This document shows, piece by piece, positions 47,918-59,019 of a stretch of 64,000 nucleotides of DNA. This stretch comes from Peromyscus leucopus. Taxonomy: Eukaryota > Chordata > Mammalia > Rodentia > Cricetidae. Position numbers and translations under genes: made by a program. Where the stretch lies: positions 75,910,647 to 75,974,646 of the forward strand of contig NC_051069.1 in the NCBI RefSeq assembly GCF_004664715.2. Direction: 5' to 3'. The notes under the pieces are model-generated. The model did no database searches, was not told the origin of the DNA, and saw nothing but the letters and a program-made list of their open reading frames with translations. How positions within the stretch are numbered: the stretch's first letter is position 1; the number at the start of each line of letters is the position of its first letter.

Positions 47918-48234
47918 TGTTTTCCTTTTTGAAGCAGATCTCACTGAATGGCCCATGTAGGATTCAAACTTAGGATCTTCCTGCCTCAGCCTTCCAAATA
48001 GCTGGGATTATAGGACTAAGCCACCAGGTCTGGTGAGACCCATTATTTTATTAGTATAAGAATCAGTTCTCAGAGATAGAATGTGCCTTGACCAGAGTCA
48101 AGCAGGTAATAAATGAACCAGGCAACGTGTCCCTTCCCTGAGAAAACTGCTCATTAGAGTCAAAGTAAGATGGTGTCTTATTATTTCTTCCACTTCGCCC
48201 AGACCCTTGATTCATTCCACTTCTTTGTTTCATT

Positions 48235-48330
48235 TTTGTTTTCTGCCTTTGAGACATTCTTGCCCTGTAGTTCAAGGTGGCCTTGATCCAATGATCCCAT
48301 GCTAGGATTACAAGCATGGACAGTCCCAGC
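48235..48330 (-). mobile_element. Old B1-related fragment, minus strand
   Basis: tttgagacattcttgccctg, agttcaaggtggccttgatc, gctaggattacaagcatgga: reverse-complement, heavily diverged B1. Confidence 0.6.
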
Positions 48331-48334
48331 ACTG

Positions 48335-49915
48335 TTTGGTGTCATTATTCGGGACTGAAGATCTTTTATTATGATTTTTTTATATTTCTATTCACAACAA
48401 GGCTTACAGCCCCCTACTTTGAATTTCATTAAGGCATTCTCAACTTCCTGCATGACATTTCTTTCCACTCCCTAAAATCTATTCTGCTTTTACTACCCCC
48501 AACTCCTCAATGAAAGGACATTTTTGCTAAAGGGGAGCTTAAAGAAGTGTTTTGATTTTTTCCCCACTCCATGAATCCCTTACTTCTATTAAAGTTGATA
48601 TTGGCATTTTTCAGAGTGAAACATTACATCTTAAAAATTCGGTGCTGAGGCACAATTTTCTTTTGTCAGTTGTGATGAAACATTAAAATATACTTTTTCT
48701 TGTTACTTTGGAATATTTGTTTATTTCCGTAACATATTCATCATATGCAAATGTAAAGGGTTTAGATGAAGCATGCAAATAGCTTTGCAAAACCATTAGA
48801 TGGCAGAAATTGTATATTGATTGACCATTTTTAACACGGGCTGTTTCTTCTAAGGGCTCCTGCGTGTGCAGCAGTTTCTTATCATTAATGATGGGCTGTA
48901 GGGACACCTCAGCAGAACAGCTGCACCGAAATCAGGTGTAGAATCTCACGGCCCAGCAAACCGAACCAGAAAGGCGTGGTTGTGCTATGGACAGTGAGGT
49001 CATTTCAAGGGGAGGGGTTTGTCATTGCACCATACAAAGCTAAGGCAGAAAATTCAAGGCATTAAATGACTCTTCCGAACTGTTGAGGCAAGCACAGTGG
49101 ACTGGCATGGTTTATGCCTATTCTCTTCTCTGTAGCACTTTGAAAACTGGGCCATCACCAAGCCTACCATGTTACACTATAGTTATTTGCCTTACAGCTC
49201 CTTCACGCCAATTAAAACCACGCTCTTCCTAAAACCAAAAGCCACACTGAGCACTCCCCTCTATCACTCAGGCCCAGCCTGTTACAGATACTAAGGAATT
49301 TTGGCTGATGAAAATATTTAACCAATCGGTGAATCTAAAATGTTATGCGATGCTCGCTGCTCAGTTCGCACGAGGCCTGTCTTGTTCAAGGCCCTGTGTA
49401 CAAATCCCACTGAGTGTTTCTTTCCACATCTGACTTAAAATAGGCTCTGGATAAGGAAGTGAGATGGTGTGTAGGGTGCAAGGGATCCTCTGACAGAAAA
49501 ACCTCTGTGGAATGTCAGGAGCAGCCTTGTTCAGGGGAGGTATTTCACAAGATGTCTGTCAAAGTTGAAACACATAGGCGGGAAGCTCCCAGTGAAAGGG
49601 GAGTTTCACATGTCACCGTCTCCAAAACAGAGCTTGTTTCTGTCAGGCGACTCACCTCCCACATGGAAACTACCAGAAATGCCTGCACGTGCTGTCTCCT
49701 TAAGGCATTGCTAAAGAATGCTTTCACATTCACCCTGTTGCTATGTCCACTCCTCACACTGCAGGTGTCACCTGAGTCAGTGGCGTTACTGGTTTGGACT
49801 AGGTTTAGGATCCTTTGGGCCTGTCTCTAAATTCGGTAGAAGAGTATGCTCTTGGGAGGAGGTATGTCAGTACACATGCCAAACGCCTGTCCCCATGTTT
49901 GTTGTGTTTGGTAGC
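48335..49915. other. Unique DNA, no gene proven
   Basis: About 1.6 kb with no transposon recognised. The 123-residue frame at 49459-49830 has no known motif. It is Cys-rich at the start but shows no spacing pattern I can assign. Confidence 0.4.
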
Positions 49916-49921
49916 AATGAT

Positions 49922-50130
49922 GCCTAACATTCATTAAACAGTAGCCCAGACACTCCTATAAAGCATGTTACAGATGCCATCTCATTTGATAATCTTGTGG
50001 GGCGGGGAGGGGGGACACATCATTCTTTTACAGACTAGAAACCTCTGATGCCAACAGTGTGCGGTAACTTACTTGTTCATGACCACATGTCTGCTCAGTA
50101 GCTGGGATGTGATCTAACCATAGTCTTTTT
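49922..50130 (+). mobile_element. MIR SINE
   Basis: aacattcattaaacagtagc, gatgccatctcatttgataa, tcttttacagactagaaacc, taacttacttgttcatgacc and agctgggatgtgatctaacc follow the MIR core in order. MIR is mammal-wide and ancient. Confidence 0.8.
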
Positions 50131-50354
50131 CCAGTATACATGGCATTGTATGTAATCCCTGATGGGTTCACCACCAAGCATCTTATTTCTTTCTGATAAC
50201 AACAGAAATGACAGCAACTTTCATGAGACTATGGAGGCTCGCAGTCCTCTGCTGTATATCTCAGGCTTATCTAAAATTGACAGGCTGAGTGTAATGAGCA
50301 GGGGGAATCTGATTGCTTCCTGTGAGTTAGGCTTGAAACGCCATGCCCCTGACA

Positions 50355-50432
50355 TGCTGTCCTTGGAAACAGGGTCTAACTATGTAACTCAGGCTAGCCT
50401 ATAATTTTCAGTGTAACCAGACTCACCTCGAA
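50355..50432 (-). mobile_element. Old B1-related fragment, minus strand
   Basis: tggaaacagggtctaactat, gtaactcaggctagcctata: reverse-complement 3' half of a B1-like element. Confidence 0.5.
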
Positions 50433-50434
50433 CT

Positions 50435-51225
50435 CACATCTTTTTAAGGCTTAAGTTTGGAAGTTTTAAGAGGCTGTATGCTAATTGAGGTCTCCAACAA
50501 AGTCCCTCCCTAGCTGTGATAATACATTTATGAATGTTTTGGCTTTGAATGTATTTTTAGCTTCTTTACCACAACGCCTGATGTGGAGTGCTTCTATCTC
50601 TCATTAACTTAACAACACGTCTAGCGCATCCCAAGAATTCCCAGACGAGCATACGTAGCATGTACAACAGGACAGAATATTGTCACAAAAAAAGCAAAAG
50701 ATAGTTTTTTTGTCCCATTGAAATACACTATGAATCGAGGATGAGGTGTGTCTTACACATATCCTGGAAAAGCAAGACCACAACCCTCAACCCAGCTTCT
50801 TACAAGATGAGTAAGTCCTCGAATGTCAGAGCAGGCCACTTGTACAGTTTTTACACACATTTGCTTCCTTGAAAAATAATACTCTTACACTTGACTCTAG
50901 CAGGGAGAATACTTTTTAAAACCTGGAATACTAAACTATTGTTCACAGATCTTAGGGGCACGTTAAACGCCTGCGTAAGCTTATTTGAACAATACACATG
51001 ATGTTTCCCTTGCCCACCGCTGTTAGTCAATTTGGGATTAATCCGTTCTGTGCCTTCCACAACTTTGCTTACGTGCCAGTGTGTCCTAAGACCCTCTGCT
51101 TAGTCCTTGGGTTTCTTTGCTTTATTCTCTCTCCCTAGGCTCTCCCCTTTTCCTTTGTAGCTATGGATTGGGGAGCCTTTTCCCATCTTCCTCCCCCCCC
51201 CCGTTCCTATCCCCATTGTAATGGC
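50435..51225. other. Unique DNA, no gene seen
   Basis: No repeat recognised except a C run near 51194. Confidence 0.45.
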
Positions 51226-51229
51226 CATA

Positions 51230-51769
51230 TTTCAGGCTTTCATTACATGTGGCTCAAATTAATAAAGGCTAATTCAAACTGGCCTTCTGGTTTCTCCCAT
51301 TTCCCTCTTCCAGTAAGTGCTTTACACTGCTACAGTTATTATCTGTCAAACAAAGAGATCTTGTCCTATCACTTTTTAACTACAGACTTTCAAGGACACC
51401 TCATTTTCTGAAGAGTAAAATCCAAGATATGCAGGAGACCTTGCAATCTCACCTCTACTCCACCTTCTCGATGGCCCAGTGACCTTCCCTACCAGCTCAT
51501 GACTGGGATGGTATTGGCTGCTTTTCCTCTTTTCTCTACCAGACAGAGTCACACATTGCTAATGGACAGTTCAGATGTCACTTTCAATAGCTCGCAGAGG
51601 GCAGGCTTTCCCGAGCAGAGGCAGTACCCCACTAGTCTTACCTGTGATTCTCTAGCAAGCATCGTGTAGTTGTGATGCAGCAGTTGTGAGAGTGTATTAC
51701 AGAGTCTTGTCCCTTTGGCCTTCTTATAGACTGTCTACCTTTAGACTGTGAGCTCCTTAGCAAAACTTT
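51230..51769 (+). mobile_element. Ancient LINE-2 3' region
   Basis: Order matches L2: gaagagtaaaatccaagata, acagttcagatgtcactttc, ttaccgtgattctc-like text, and the diagnostic tagactgtgagctccttagc near the end. No protein frame survives. A B1 interrupts its 3' end. Confidence 0.75.
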
Positions 51770-51779
51770 ACTGTCTCTT

Positions 51780-51914
51780 GTTATTATTTATTTGGTTTTG
51801 GTGCCTGTCCTGGATCTTGCTCTGTAGACCAGGCTGGCCTCGAACTCACAGAGATCCACCTGGCTCTGCCTCCTGAGTGCTGGGATTAAAGATGTGTGCC
51901 ACCACTGCCTGGCC
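51780..51914 (-). mobile_element. B1 SINE, minus strand, truncated, 10-bp duplication
   Basis: ggttttggtgcctgtcctgg to accactgcctggc. Direct repeats actgtctctt at 51770-51779 and 51915-51924. The usual gagacagggtttctctgtgtag part is missing. It landed in the L2. Confidence 0.9.
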
Positions 51915-52047
51915 ACTGTCTCTTATTTTTATACTACATATTAATTTAATCTAATGAATTGGTCCACATTCCAGATCTATCATTCAGTAGTGGGAAAACC
52001 TTGAGCAAAAATACTTTCTATTTTCTGTCCGCATTTTTCTTTTCTTT

Positions 52048-52198
52048 TTGGTTTTTTAAGACAGGGTTCTCTGTGTAGTTTTGGTGCCTATCCCTGATCT
52101 CGCTCTGTAGACCATGCTGGCCTCAAACTCATAGAGATTGGTGTGGCTCTGCCTCCCATGTACTGGGATTAAAGAAGTGCACCACCACCGCCCAGCTC
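52048..52198 (-). mobile_element. B1 SINE, minus strand, diverged
   Basis: gttttttaagacagggttct through accaccaccgcccagctcc, with several substitutions (catgctggcctcaaactcat). T-rich flanks hint at a decayed duplication. Confidence 0.9.
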
Positions 52199-52199
52199 C

Positions 52200-52710
52200 A
52201 TTTTTTTTTCTATAAAGTAGAGCTAATTATATCTACTTCTTAGGTTTGCTTTGACAATAAAGTGAAGTGATAGTTGTCAGTCACTTAAGATACATGCATG
52301 AAAATCTCAGCCTAGATTCCACTAATTTCTTTTCTGCACTAAGGCAATGATATTGTAGAAGTCTTGGGAAAGTGGACGCTGCATCTCAGTGAGAGGAGAG
52401 TGTAACTTCAGTCAGTCCATTCTGAGAACCCACCAGGTAGCACATGCTTGAGCTTCATTTAGTCACATCTGGAAAAGAAACAGGTATTATCACAGGGTAA
52501 AACGGAGGAGTTTTCAATTGAAATAGCTACTTAAAAGTAATGATGTGAAACTGTGGGCAATGCAGTTTGAATTGCATATGGCCCACTTCTGTTTCTAAAC
52601 CATCTGTGAAGAGAGGAAGCACCAAGCTGTGGAGAATGGTCTCTCTTTAAATTTGCTCCAAATAACAGAGCCCATAGGACATTGATAAAGTGTAATCAAG
52701 TTGATAAGTT
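52200..52710. other. No gene seen
   Basis: Unassigned 500-base stretch. Confidence 0.45.
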
Positions 52711-52716
52711 GGCAGG

Positions 52717-53291
52717 TGTTGTGGAATACTTAACTATGTAAAGATGTGTTACATTTGTTTATGCTGTGGAATATTACTTTAACTGTGTAAAGGTGTGTTG
52801 CATTTGCTTGTGCTGTATTTGTTTAAGGACGTAAGGATGTGTATTTAATTATGTAAAGATGTGATGCATCTGTTTCACCTTGCCTGCCAAAGGTACCTGA
52901 GTGGTCTAGTAAAAAGTTGAACAGCCAATAGTTAAGCAGTAGAGGGATAGATGGGGCTGGCAGGCAGAGAGAATAAATAGGAGGAGCAATCTAGGCTCAA
53001 AAGAATGAGAAAGAAGAAGGAGGAGAAAATGAGGAGAAAGAGGGAGACATGGCTGGGGCAAGAAGCCAGGCAGCCATCAGACAGACAGACATGGGAGAAG
53101 CAGTGAAAGTAAGATATACAGAAGGAAAGAAAAGTAAAAGCCCTGAGGCAAAAGGTAGATGAGAAACAGGTTAATTTAAGCTAAAAGAGCTAGTCAGAAA
53201 CAAGCCTAAGCTAAGCATTTATAACTAATAAGAAGTCTCCGTGTCATGATTTAGGAGCTGGGTGGTGGCCCAAAAGAAAAAGTCTGATACA
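52717..53291 (+). mobile_element. Solo LTR, third copy of the 8-kb family
   Basis: TG...CA element (tgttgtggaatact ... gtctgataca) with flanking hexamers ggcagg (52711-52716) and gacagg (53292-53297), 5 of 6 matching. Shares gggctggcaggcagagagaa, ccctgaggcaaaaggtag and ttataactaat-type text with 8000-8552 and 19327-19843. The 5' end has an extra near-tandem aactatgtaaagatgtgttac motif. Confidence 0.83.
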
Positions 53292-53335
53292 GACAGGTTT
53301 TTGAGGGTGTGAAGATCTGGTTTGGTTTATTTATT

Positions 53336-53505
53336 TATTGGGGGTGGGATACTTACATGCCATGGATATGTAAGTGGATGTCAGAGGACAACTTTGTAGG
53401 GTTGGTCCTTTCCTTCTATCTTTACATGCATTCTGGGGATTGAACTCAGTTCATCAGGCTTGCAGAGCAAACTCTGTACCCACTGACCCATTTTATTGCT
53501 CTAAG
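53336..53505 (-). mobile_element. B3/B2-type SINE fragment, minus strand
   Basis: ggatgtcagaggacaacttt, ttctggggattgaactcagt and ccactgacccattttattgc are the reverse complement of a B3/B2 head and middle. Confidence 0.7.
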
Positions 53506-53580
53506 ACCTCTTACTATTGAAATTTTGGGAAGATACTTAAGTTTACATTTTTTTTTTTAAATTAGTGCCATATACTTGTC

Positions 53581-53963
53581 TGCTGTGGAATGTCATTCTG
53601 TATGCTGTGAATGTGTGTTGCTCTGATTGGTTGATAAATAACATGCTGATTGGCCAGTAGCCAGGTAGGAAGTATAGGCAGGATAAACAGACAAGGAGAA
53701 TTCTGGGAAGAGGAAGAGCAGAGTCAGGAGTTGCCAGCCAGACATAGAGGAAGCAAGATGACAAGGCAGAACTGAGAAAAGGTACCAAGCCATGTGGCTA
53801 AATGGGTTAATTTAAGTGTAAGAGCTAGTTATTAATAAGCCTGAGCTAATGGCTGAGCAGTTATAATTAATATAAGCCTCTGTGTGTTTACTTGGGGAAC
53901 GTGAGTGGGAGAGATTTGTCCCAACTGCTGGCCAGCCAGGACACAGAAAAACTTCCAACTACA
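53581..53963 (+). mobile_element. Solo LTR, perfect 6-bp duplication
   Basis: cttgtc at 53575-53580 repeats at 53964-53969; ends are tgctgtggaatgt and ttccaactaca. Related to the nested pair at 40.3-41.1 kb (shared ctctgattggttgataaata, ggttaatttaagtgtaagag, tataagcctctgtgtgttta). About 383 bp. Confidence 0.9.
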
Positions 53964-53969
53964 CTTGTC

Positions 53970-55664
53970 AAATGTAGAGTATTTAGCATTTGTGATATGG
54001 CTAGAGTCACCTTACTTGTCTGGGGCAGTTTGAGTTGGTAGCTGTTGCTCTGGTCGAGTTACTAATAGGACCACATTTTACTTTAAAATCTTTTTCATTT
54101 AGATGACAGATTAAATAATTATCTTAGTATTAGCATGTGTCATCACACACAAACTTGGCTTGCTACACTCTGTGACTGAGTAGTAAGCTTAAATAGGGTA
54201 AAGAGGAAAACTCTCAGGGTGGAGAGGGGAAAAAACAGCAGAGGGGTTTCAAGAAATGCCTCAGATGCAATGCCTGGGTTCTAAATGGTGTAATATTAGG
54301 GCTGATATGGTAGACTGGACCAGCAATAACTGATGCTCAAAGCTAGCCAAATTATTCAGGTTGGCTTTGGATGAAAGTCCACATGGGTGACTCTGCAGAG
54401 AAGAGTAGGCTGCTGTTGTAATGGTGGAGCCATCCAAAAGGATGTGGGTGAGTCAGAGCTTCCAAAGGCACATCCTAGGCTTGAGACTGAGATTGGGGTA
54501 GCTGTTGTGGAAAGGAGGCATAGACCTTTAATGTGGAATAGGCCATGGAGTAGAGAGAGAAAGCTGCAGGGCAATGGGCTGATTTCAAGTATGTGGTGTG
54601 CTAGAGGAAAGCCAACAACAAGGTCAGTCTGTTCTTAATGCTCCATTGGCCAAGAGCTGGTGTGACTGGATAGCAAGTGGGAGCCTCAGAGTGACTGTGC
54701 ATGCACGTGTCCCAGACAAAGGCCAAGTCTTTCTTTGGGGAACAAGCTTATGAGATAGATCTCAAGTCACGGTGTTGGTCACACACTAGCTGACTCATGA
54801 GAATTTATCCAGTGAAGAATGCCTAAATAGCATGGGGTTCAGTACTGAGAATAATCTTAGCTGAACTGTTAGTATAAATGCAAGCCAGAACCCCCACTGG
54901 GGAATAGAGGTGAGGTGCAGAAACTGGAAAGTCTTGAGGTCAGAAATGCAAAGTCAACTGATGGAAGCAAGGGCAGCTCCTGGGAGGAGTCAGAGGAGAG
55001 AGTGTGTGAGGTGGACCCAGGATAATTGCCACACCCACCACTGGAGAAAGTGGCTTCTCTTTGTGGAGCTGCATGGTGATGAAGTGGAGATGCTTCTGTC
55101 ACAGGTGATAGGCAGAGATCGATGGCTCTGTCTTCTGAAAACTGACCTCATGAGGGAGGGAAGAAGACCCTGTTTTGTGCCAACTGAAGTCCAGGAATGC
55201 CAGAAGTATTTCTCTGTGCACAATGATTTGTTAGTTTGTGTGTTGGGATTTTAATAAAGATGTGGAGAGAGTTTTAAAAGCTTTGAATCAATACTGTGAC
55301 TACATTTTTACCCATAGGACTCTTGTCCATGAAATAAAATCGGACGAGTAAAACATTCTTAAATACACACCCCTCTCCAAACCCCAAATCTTTATGTATA
55401 TTCATGTTACATAAAATAATACACCATCAGTCAATGGTACAAAGTTAAACTATAAAGCTGGTGACTACTGTGGACTATGGGATTGAAAAACATGGATCCA
55501 TTTGTTAGAAATAAATGAGGCATATCATTTTGAGCAGAATGCTGAGTTAAAACAGATTTTTTTTTTAATTTGGGGAAACTAGTGAGTTTTTATATAAAAT
55601 AGAGAATATGTTTTAGTCTATTCTGTGGATATTGTATCCAAAATCCTTTTCCAGATTAGATTGC

Positions 55665-55665
<1 letters not shown>
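53970..55665. other. Unassigned sequence, no gene proven
   Basis: GC content is a little higher than in the neighbourhood and some frames reach 114 residues (54910-55254), but they have no recognised domain and overlap frames on the other strand. An aataaa with flanking text at 55252 could be chance or the end of an old retroelement. Confidence 0.4.

Positions 55666-55671
<6 letters not shown>

Positions 55672-55735
<64 letters not shown>
55672..55735. repeat. (CT)n microsatellite
   Basis: About 30 ct units with cctctct edges. Confidence 0.98.
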
Positions 55736-55864
55736 CTGGTTCAATGATCATTCTACAAGGTGGCAATCACCATTTAATAAATGAGGAGACTGTGGGTAAC
55801 TTACCAAAACTAGCATTGAGGTACTGGTCCAGGCTTTTACATTCCCCACCTGTCTCACGGCTTG

Positions 55865-55937
55865 TTTTTTTTTTGTTGTTGTTGTTGTTTTTTTTTGTTT
55901 TTTGTTTGTTTTTGTTTTTTGTTTGTTTTTTTTTTAA
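55865..55937. repeat. T/G-rich low-complexity tract
   Basis: gttgttgttgtt within long T runs, giving Phe-rich and Lys/Asn-rich artefact frames. Confidence 0.9.
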
Positions 55938-55939
55938 TA

Positions 55940-56229
55940 CCAACACCTCATTGTACATTTCACTCTGATTATTTTACCACTGGACCTGATTCTATAGGGT
56001 TGCCAGGAATTCAACCAGTCATATTAAGTTGTGTAAATAGATATTAAATACCACCGAAGTTCCATTCAACATGCAAATCTATAAACCCCAAAGAACGGAA
56101 ACTATTATTTATGGTTATTCCCTGTATATTTAGCATGCTTTAAGTACTCAATAAACATTTGATAGAAGAAAGGAAGTGGAAGAAGGAATGAGAAAGGAGG
56201 AGAAGAATGGGGGGTGGACATTGTAAATG
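55940..56229. other. No gene seen
   Basis: AT-rich, unassigned. Confidence 0.4.
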
Positions 56230-56312
56230 CAGAAGCCGGGCATGATAGTGTTCACTTCTGATCTCAGCACTTGGAAGACTGAAACAGGAGGATCCCAAAT
56301 TTCAGATCATCC
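56230..56312 (+). mobile_element. Old B1-related fragment
   Basis: agaagccgggcatgatagtg, tgatctcagcacttggaaga, gaaacaggaggatcccaaat: left half of a diverged B1-type SINE. Confidence 0.6.
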
Positions 56313-56621
56313 ACTGTTCGTTTTGATTGATAGATCTTTATAAGGAAGCACACACTTAAAAAGAAATCTAAAATGTCAAGGATCAATGTGTATGAGAGCC
56401 ACAAGCCTAGAGGAATAGTATTGGGAATACTCAAGTGTAGGATATGCTAAATCCTGTAGTAATGCTGAACAACATTTTTCAGAGAGTTTTGAGGGATCTT
56501 TTTCTCAAGCTAAGTTCAAAGCAAGAACAGCACAAAAATGATATGGTGAGGTCTGGGGCAGATGATGCAGTATTAACAGATGGCAGAGAGAAGAACTTAG
56601 CTGCCTTTTATATTTCTTCTA

Positions 56622-56622
<1 letters not shown>

Positions 56623-56656
<34 letters not shown>
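56623..56656. repeat. (CA)n microsatellite
   Basis: About 17 ca units. Confidence 0.97.
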
Positions 56657-56658
<2 letters not shown>

Positions 56659-56764
56659 TATGTTACTTAACCTGGGACTCATAAAGTAAATGCTGTTTAG
56701 AGGGCACTGTCCTGCCCACATGTGTATACAGTATAAGACAACCATTAAAACCAAGCAGCTTCTT

Positions 56765-56769
<5 letters not shown>

Positions 56770-56823
<54 letters not shown>

Positions 56824-56969
56824 GTTTTTCGAGACAGGGTTTCTCTGTGTAGCTTTGCGCCTTTCCTGGAACTCACTTGGTCTCCCAGGCTGGCCTTGAA
56901 CTCACAGAGATCCGCCTGGCTCTGCCTCCCGAGTGCTGGGATTAAAGGCGTGCGCCACCACCGCCCGGC
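56770..56969 (-). mobile_element. Young B1 SINE with about 53-base T tail, minus strand
   Basis: Near-consensus cricetid-style B1 (gagacagggtttctctgtgt ... gcgtgcgccaccaccgcccgg) preceded by an uninterrupted T run of roughly 53 bases, the reverse of its A tail. Short flanking cagat repeats (56765-56769 and 56970-56974). The long pure tail and few changes suggest the most recent SINE insertion in the window. Confidence 0.94.
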
Positions 56970-57315
56970 CAGATGTTTTAAAGACTCCAGGTTCTTAGAA
57001 ATTATATCCAAGTTTTTTGGTTACAGGGCCGTGTTTGTTAACATTTAAGCTCATGGGAAAGAGTTCAGATGGCAGAAATAAAAAATATGGTGATTCTGAA
57101 ACAGCCAAATTTTGAAGAGTGGATCTTGGCCGTGCAGGTCAATGAGCTGAGCTAATGCTCACATAAATGATTAAGTAGATGACAGTGAATATTATGGAAA
57201 ATCCATCATCAAGCTGCAGCCAGGCAGAACATTGGATGGAGAAGGTAGGAGCAAGGAGATTTTCAAGCCAAAAGAAAGAAAGAAAAAAGAGGGGGGAGGA
57301 AGAATGAAAGGGAGA

Positions 57316-57535
57316 CAGACAGTCAGGAAGGAAGGAAGGAAGGAAGGAAGGAAGGAAGGAAGGAAGAGGAAAGAAAGAAAGAGAAAGGAAAGAAAGAAAG
57401 AAAGAGAGAGAGAGAGGAAGGAAGGAAGGAAGGAAGGAAGGAAGGAAGGAAGGAGGAAGGAAGGAAGGAAGGAAGGAAGGAAGGGAGGAAGGAAGGAAGG
57501 AAGGAAGGAAGGAAGGAAAGAAAGAGATGAAGGAA
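57316..57535. repeat. (GGAA)n / (AAAG)n tract
   Basis: Three blocks: ggaa repeats to about 57365, aaag-type repeats to 57415, then ggaa repeats to 57530 with occasional gga or ggga breaks. The 126- to 194-residue frames on both strands are artefacts of this repeat. Confidence 0.97.
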
Positions 57536-57544
57536 GGAAGGAAC

Positions 57545-57955
57545 AAAGAAAGAGAAAAAATGACCAACTCAAAATCCTGAAAAAAAATCAAAAACCAAGA
57601 ATGGACATTTAGACAGAAGTCCAACAAAAGGAGTGCACAGGACAGGAGGGCAGCAGTCGAGTAGAAGGATATGTGAGCCAGGGCAAAGCCAATGAAGACA
57701 AGGCAGTTGGGCTGGTCAATCAAAGCAAGATTTACAGAGCTAAGGTCTCCTTATATTTTGAGCCTTTAGAGGTTTCGGGGCTGCTGAGGACTAGGGACCT
57801 TTGAAAACACACCAAACACCTCAGCTGCACTCTCCCAACTCTTTTCCGTTCAATATACCTTCCAAGTGCTTTAATTTCATTCTGTCGAAAAAGGAGAGCT
57901 GTTTTGAGAAAAGACAGAATTTAAAGTACTGTGAGTTAAGATGCTTGCTGTGTTT
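57545..57955. other. No gene seen
   Basis: Unassigned sequence between the GGAA tract and an MLT1-type LTR. Confidence 0.4.
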
Positions 57956-57959
57956 CCAA

Positions 57960-58285
57960 TGTTGTGTTCTGTAAATTCTGCGTAGTGAGAAGGTGATGAC
58001 TGTAGGAAGTGGGATTTTTGATACTATTACGTCACAAGGGCAGAGCCCTTATGGGCATGATTAGGACCTCTAAGAGAGGCTCTGCACAGACCCCTGAGCA
58101 CTTCCACCATTTGAGGACACAGCCAAGAGATGCTGAGCATTAACAAGAAAGTGGGCTTTGACCAGACCGAATCCTTGGGCCCTTGATTGTGAACTTCCCA
58201 GTGTCCAGAAGTGGGAGAAGTAAATTTCCATTGTTTGTAAGTCCGTGTTTCGCTGTCACAGCAGCTGAACGCCCCCAGACAGTGT
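57960..58285 (+). mobile_element. MLT1-type MaLR LTR, ancient
   Basis: Order matches mammal-wide MLT1 LTRs: aaggtgatgactgtaggaag, cacaagggcagagcccttat, agagaggctctgcacagacc, aggacacagccaagagatgc, and the 3' end gaagtaaatttccattgttt, cagcagctgaac. The 99-residue minus-strand frame at 58027-58326 is LTR sequence, not a gene. Confidence 0.75.
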
Positions 58286-58289
58286 TGTC

Positions 58290-58790
58290 TCAGGGAAGGA
58301 CCATGCCTTTCATAGTCACCAAACATGAAGCCCCACGAAGGTAAAAAAAAGTTACAGTAGGCAGAAGATGAGTGTTCTAGAGGAAGCCATAACTGCCCAT
58401 GTTCTTTGAATAAAGGATGTTAGACAGAAATTAGCCCACATTTCCTGTATGCAGGCAATTTTCCATTAGAAGAACCCCATTAGAACGTCGGTAAAATTCT
58501 GCTAAGATGTATAGATTTCTTTGCATGGACAGCATGTTTTATATTTATAAAATTTTTTCATCTGACAGTTATGTGGCTCATTCTATTCTTAGGTCACTGT
58601 TATTCAGATTAAATTTCCTGTTGTATTGTCTGTCATCTTTGAGAACGTTCATGGCTAGGAATAAAATTGATTTTTTTTCTCCACAGGAAATGTCTTCATT
58701 TATAGAACCTTTCATTTGGTGCTCCCATTATTTATGAGCTCCTCAGGCTTGTAATCAACAATTGGTAAGGAAATCTTTATATATTGCATT
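58290..58790. other. No gene seen
   Basis: AT-rich, unassigned. Confidence 0.45.
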
Positions 58791-58795
58791 TATTG

Positions 58796-59000
58796 TCAGG
58801 ACTGTGGAGATGGCTCAGTGGTAAGATATTTGCCATGCAAGCATGGTGACCTTAGTTCAGATCTCTAGCACGCAAATAGAAGACAGGTGTGGCTATAACC
58901 CCAGACCTGGGGAAGGGGGGGTAGAAACAGGAGCATCCCTGGAGCTTGTTACATTGACCTCATTGACCTCTGGCTTGTAGATGTACACACACATACACAC
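58796..59000 (+). mobile_element. B3 SINE, shortened
   Basis: gactgtggagatggctcagt, gccatgcaagcatggtgacc, ataaccccagacctggggaa, ctctggcttgtagatgtaca with a CA-rich end. Confidence 0.8.
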
Positions 59001-59019
59001 GTCGCTAAGTTAAACACCT

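Larger units (their letters stand above)
47650..48040 (-). mobile_element. Older B1/ID composite SINE, split by a young B1
   Basis: 47650-47712 reads as reverse-complement ID-like sequence (gaagactgatcctagggcct); 47931-48040 reads as reverse-complement B1-like sequence (gatcttcctgcctcagcctt, gctgggattataggac). The two parts are parted by the B1 at 47726-47917 and its duplication. Confidence 0.6.

Noticed and set aside
47630..47956. Poly-arginine frame
   Set aside because: Translation of the GCC array inside a B1.
49459..49830. 123-residue frame and acceptor-like cactgcag at about 49763
   Set aside because: No domain, no consistent exon limits and an open frame on the opposite strand; not enough to call an exon.
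54387..55254. Possible retrogene suggested by frames and an aataaa at 55252
   Set aside because: Frames conflict between strands, no protein was recognised, and there is no poly-A tract or target duplication.
57139..57723. 194-residue Ser/Pro/Phe-rich frame
   Set aside because: Produced by the GGAA/AAAG tract; the other strand is equally open.
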